Origin: an uncultured Eubacterium sp.
GTDB taxonomy: Bacteria > Bacillota > Clostridia > Lachnospirales > Lachnospiraceae
Reading direction: 5' to 3'
Assembly (NCBI GenBank): GCA_910583555.1
Contig: CAJTXO010000007.1
Span: 66,887-130,886 of the forward strand
DNA length: 64,000 nucleotides
The position numbers and the translations under genes were made by a program. Numbering within the stretch: the first letter of the stretch is position 1; every line of letters starts with the position of its first letter. This document shows positions 62,674 to 64,000 of this stretch, piece after piece. The notes beneath the pieces were generated by a model. It made no database searches and had not been told where the DNA came from. It saw nothing but the letters and a program-made list of their open reading frames with translations.

Positions 62674-63855
62674 ATGAAAGCTTTAATAGTAACGAGGGTA
62701 AGCGGTTTTGTCCCACAGTTTGAGATGAACCATGTCCGGTTGTTGCAGCAGATGGGTTACGAAGTACATTATGCGGCTAATTTTGATACGGTTGTATATG
62801 GAAAAGATAATAGCAGACTGGAGGGGACAGGTGTGGTCTGCCACCATATTCCGTTCTGCCGTTCACCATTTTCCCCAAAAGTAATCTCTTCTTACAGGCA
62901 GCTCCGGCAGTTGATTCAGACAGGTGGGTTTGATCTGATCCATTGTCATATGCCGATGACAGGGGTGGTAACACGATTGGCGGCGCAATCGGTGAGGCGT
63001 AAAAGTAATAGATGTGTTCCGGTTCTTTATACGGCACACGGTTTTCATTTTTATCACGGTGCTCCGTTTAAGAATTGGATTTACTATGTTCCAGAACGAT
63101 GGCTTGCCAGATATACAGATTGCCTTATTACTATGAATGAGGAAGATTTTAAGCGGGCATGTACATTTCCTGTGCGGGGAAAAGCAGAAAAAATTCCAGG
63201 TGCGGGTATTGATCTGAGTGAGGAGTGCGCCCGTTGTATAAGAAATGGCAGCGACGGGGCCAGGAATGGTGGTCATATGGAAACCAGACAGGCAATCCGC
63301 AGCAAATTGGGAGTTTCTGAAACGGATTATTTATTGATCAGCGTCGGAGAATTGACAGCAAGAAAAAATCACAAGCAGATTTTGAACATGCTAGGTGAAT
63401 GGAGTGATAACACACTTAAATATGTTATTTGTGGCACTGGGCCGCTGCAGGAGGAATTGGAAGCGTGTGTGTCAGAAAAGCGGTTGGGAAACCGGGTTAT
63501 TTTTGCCGGATATTGTAAGAATGTAGGTGAAATGCTGGATGCGGCGGATTGTTTCGTATTTCCTTCGCTTCAGGAGGGACTGCCGATGGCGGTTATGGAA
63601 GCGATGCATGCGGGACTTCCTATTGTTGCAAAGAAGATTCGGGGGAATGTAGATCTGATTATAGACGGAAAAGGAGGGATTCTTGTACAGAACGGTGATA
63701 TGACGGAGTACAGGGATGCGATCAGGAAGTTAAGAGGGGAAAAAGAACTTTCAATCAAAATGGGAGAGTGGAATCAGGAACGGATTCGGGATTTTTCTGC
63801 GGAAAAAGTAGTAAATAAAATGGAAGAAATATATAAAAATGTGAGCAGTACATGA
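62674..63855 (+). CDS. GT4-family glycosyltransferase
   Basis: A 393-residue GT-B enzyme. It begins KALIVTRVSGFVPQFEMNHV, has a His in YTAHGFHFYHG (about 121-131), and the C half carries SVGELTARKNHKQIL and the donor-binding FPSLQEGLPMAVMEAMHAGLPIV (about 290-312, with the EGxxxxxxE pattern). The layout is that of CapM/EpsF-type enzymes. Its base composition is closer to the host average than the four genes before it. An upstream GTG at 62644 is an alternative start. Confidence 0.9.
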   Translation: MKALIVTRVSGFVPQFEMNHVRLLQQMGYEVHYAANFDTVVYGKDNSRLEGTGVVCHHIPFCRSPFSPKVISSYRQLRQLIQTGGFDLIHCHMPMTGVVTRLAAQSVRRKSNRCVPVLYTAHGFHFYHGAPFKNWIYYVPERWLARYTDCLITMNEEDFKRACTFPVRGKAEKIPGAGIDLSEECARCIRNGSDGARNGGHMETRQAIRSKLGVSETDYLLISVGELTARKNHKQILNMLGEWSDNTLKYVICGTGPLQEELEACVSEKRLGNRVIFAGYCKNVGEMLDAADCFVFPSLQEGLPMAVMEAMHAGLPIVAKKIRGNVDLIIDGKGGILVQNGDMTEYRDAIRKLRGEKELSIKMGEWNQERIRDFSAEKVVNKMEEIYKNVSST

Positions 63856-63889
63856 ATATGTGTACTAGATCGTGAAAGGAGGTATGTAA

Positions 63890-64000
63890 ATGATACAGAA
63901 ACCACTACCGATCGGTGTAGATGACTTTGAAAAACTGATAACAAGCGGATATTATTTTGTGGATAAAACGATGTTCATCCAGGAATTAATAGACAAAAAA
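63890..64000 (+). CDS. AAA-ATPase-like/PD-(D/E)XK protein, start only
   Basis: The first 37 codons of a gene that leaves the window. LPIGVDDFEKLITSGYYFVD followed by KTMFIQELIDKK is the start of the 'AAA-ATPase-like plus PD-(D/E)XK' (DUF1703-type) family that is widespread in gut clostridia. AAAGGAGG lies 7 bases before ATG 63890. Confidence 0.85.
   Translation, partial: MIQKPLPIGVDDFEKLITSGYYFVDKTMFIQELIDKK

Overview
The window looks like chromosome of a Gram-positive gut clostridium, probably a Lachnospiraceae member. Reasons: strong AGGAGG ribosome sites, an FMN-riboswitch rib operon, a dtd/ylmH/serS/ptsI set of clostridial type, NSS transporter, Rpn- and Uma2-type genes, and an S-layer or wall-glycan type ABC exporter. 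No single gene fixes the species; this is inference from protein style.

Region 1 (1-23366) is the late half of a prophage read rightwards: a small tyrosine recombinase, then packaging (terS, terL), a lambda-like head module (DUF6148-like, portal, ClpP-type protease with scaffold tail, decoration protein, major capsid), connector genes, and a P2-like contractile tail (sheath, tube, chaperone with a -1 frameshift site, tape measure, X, D, spike-like OB protein, U, W/gp25, J, I, fibre), ending in lysis genes (membrane protein, r1t-type holin, M15 endolysin). A compact type I toxin-antitoxin-like locus with its own promoters sits inside the tail operon between the tube and chaperone genes. The early and lysogeny genes and the left attachment site lie outside the window. 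The right end runs into the 3' part of a host peptidoglycan-binding protein gene, so the phage appears to have integrated inside that gene.

Region 2 (23783-35981) holds host genes: an AT-rich orphan membrane gene, serS, a possible phosphatase plus a Ser/Thr kinase, a HAD phosphatase, a radical SAM enzyme, a secreted Ig-like/NlpC-like protein, ylmH, a C39-like peptidase, dtd, a Uma2 pseudogene, a lipoprotein nuclease and ptsI.

Region 3 (36052-44362) begins with a Uma2 remnant and the FMN riboswitch controlling ribD-ribE-ribBA-ribH, followed by a TatD-associated type radical SAM gene, a convergent lysR (their junction is a perfect 77-bp tandem duplication), a secreted esterase and an SGNH hydrolase.

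Region 4 (44574-52407) has a large protein with two DUF6270-like halves, an NSS symporter, a TPP enzyme of the acetolactate-synthase fold, a sugar-nucleotide epimerase whose 3' end is an 18-bp dyad repeat array, and an amidohydrolase.

Region 5 (52571-64000) has an Rpn-type nuclease, then an AT-rich glycan block: GT2 glycosyltransferase, Wzm/Wzt exporter, a 1110-residue methyltransferase/coiled-coil/double-GT2 protein, and a DUF2142 membrane protein. A GT4 glycosyltransferase of more host-like composition and the start of an AAA-ATPase-like gene close the window. Together the last genes would build, modify and export a surface polysaccharide.
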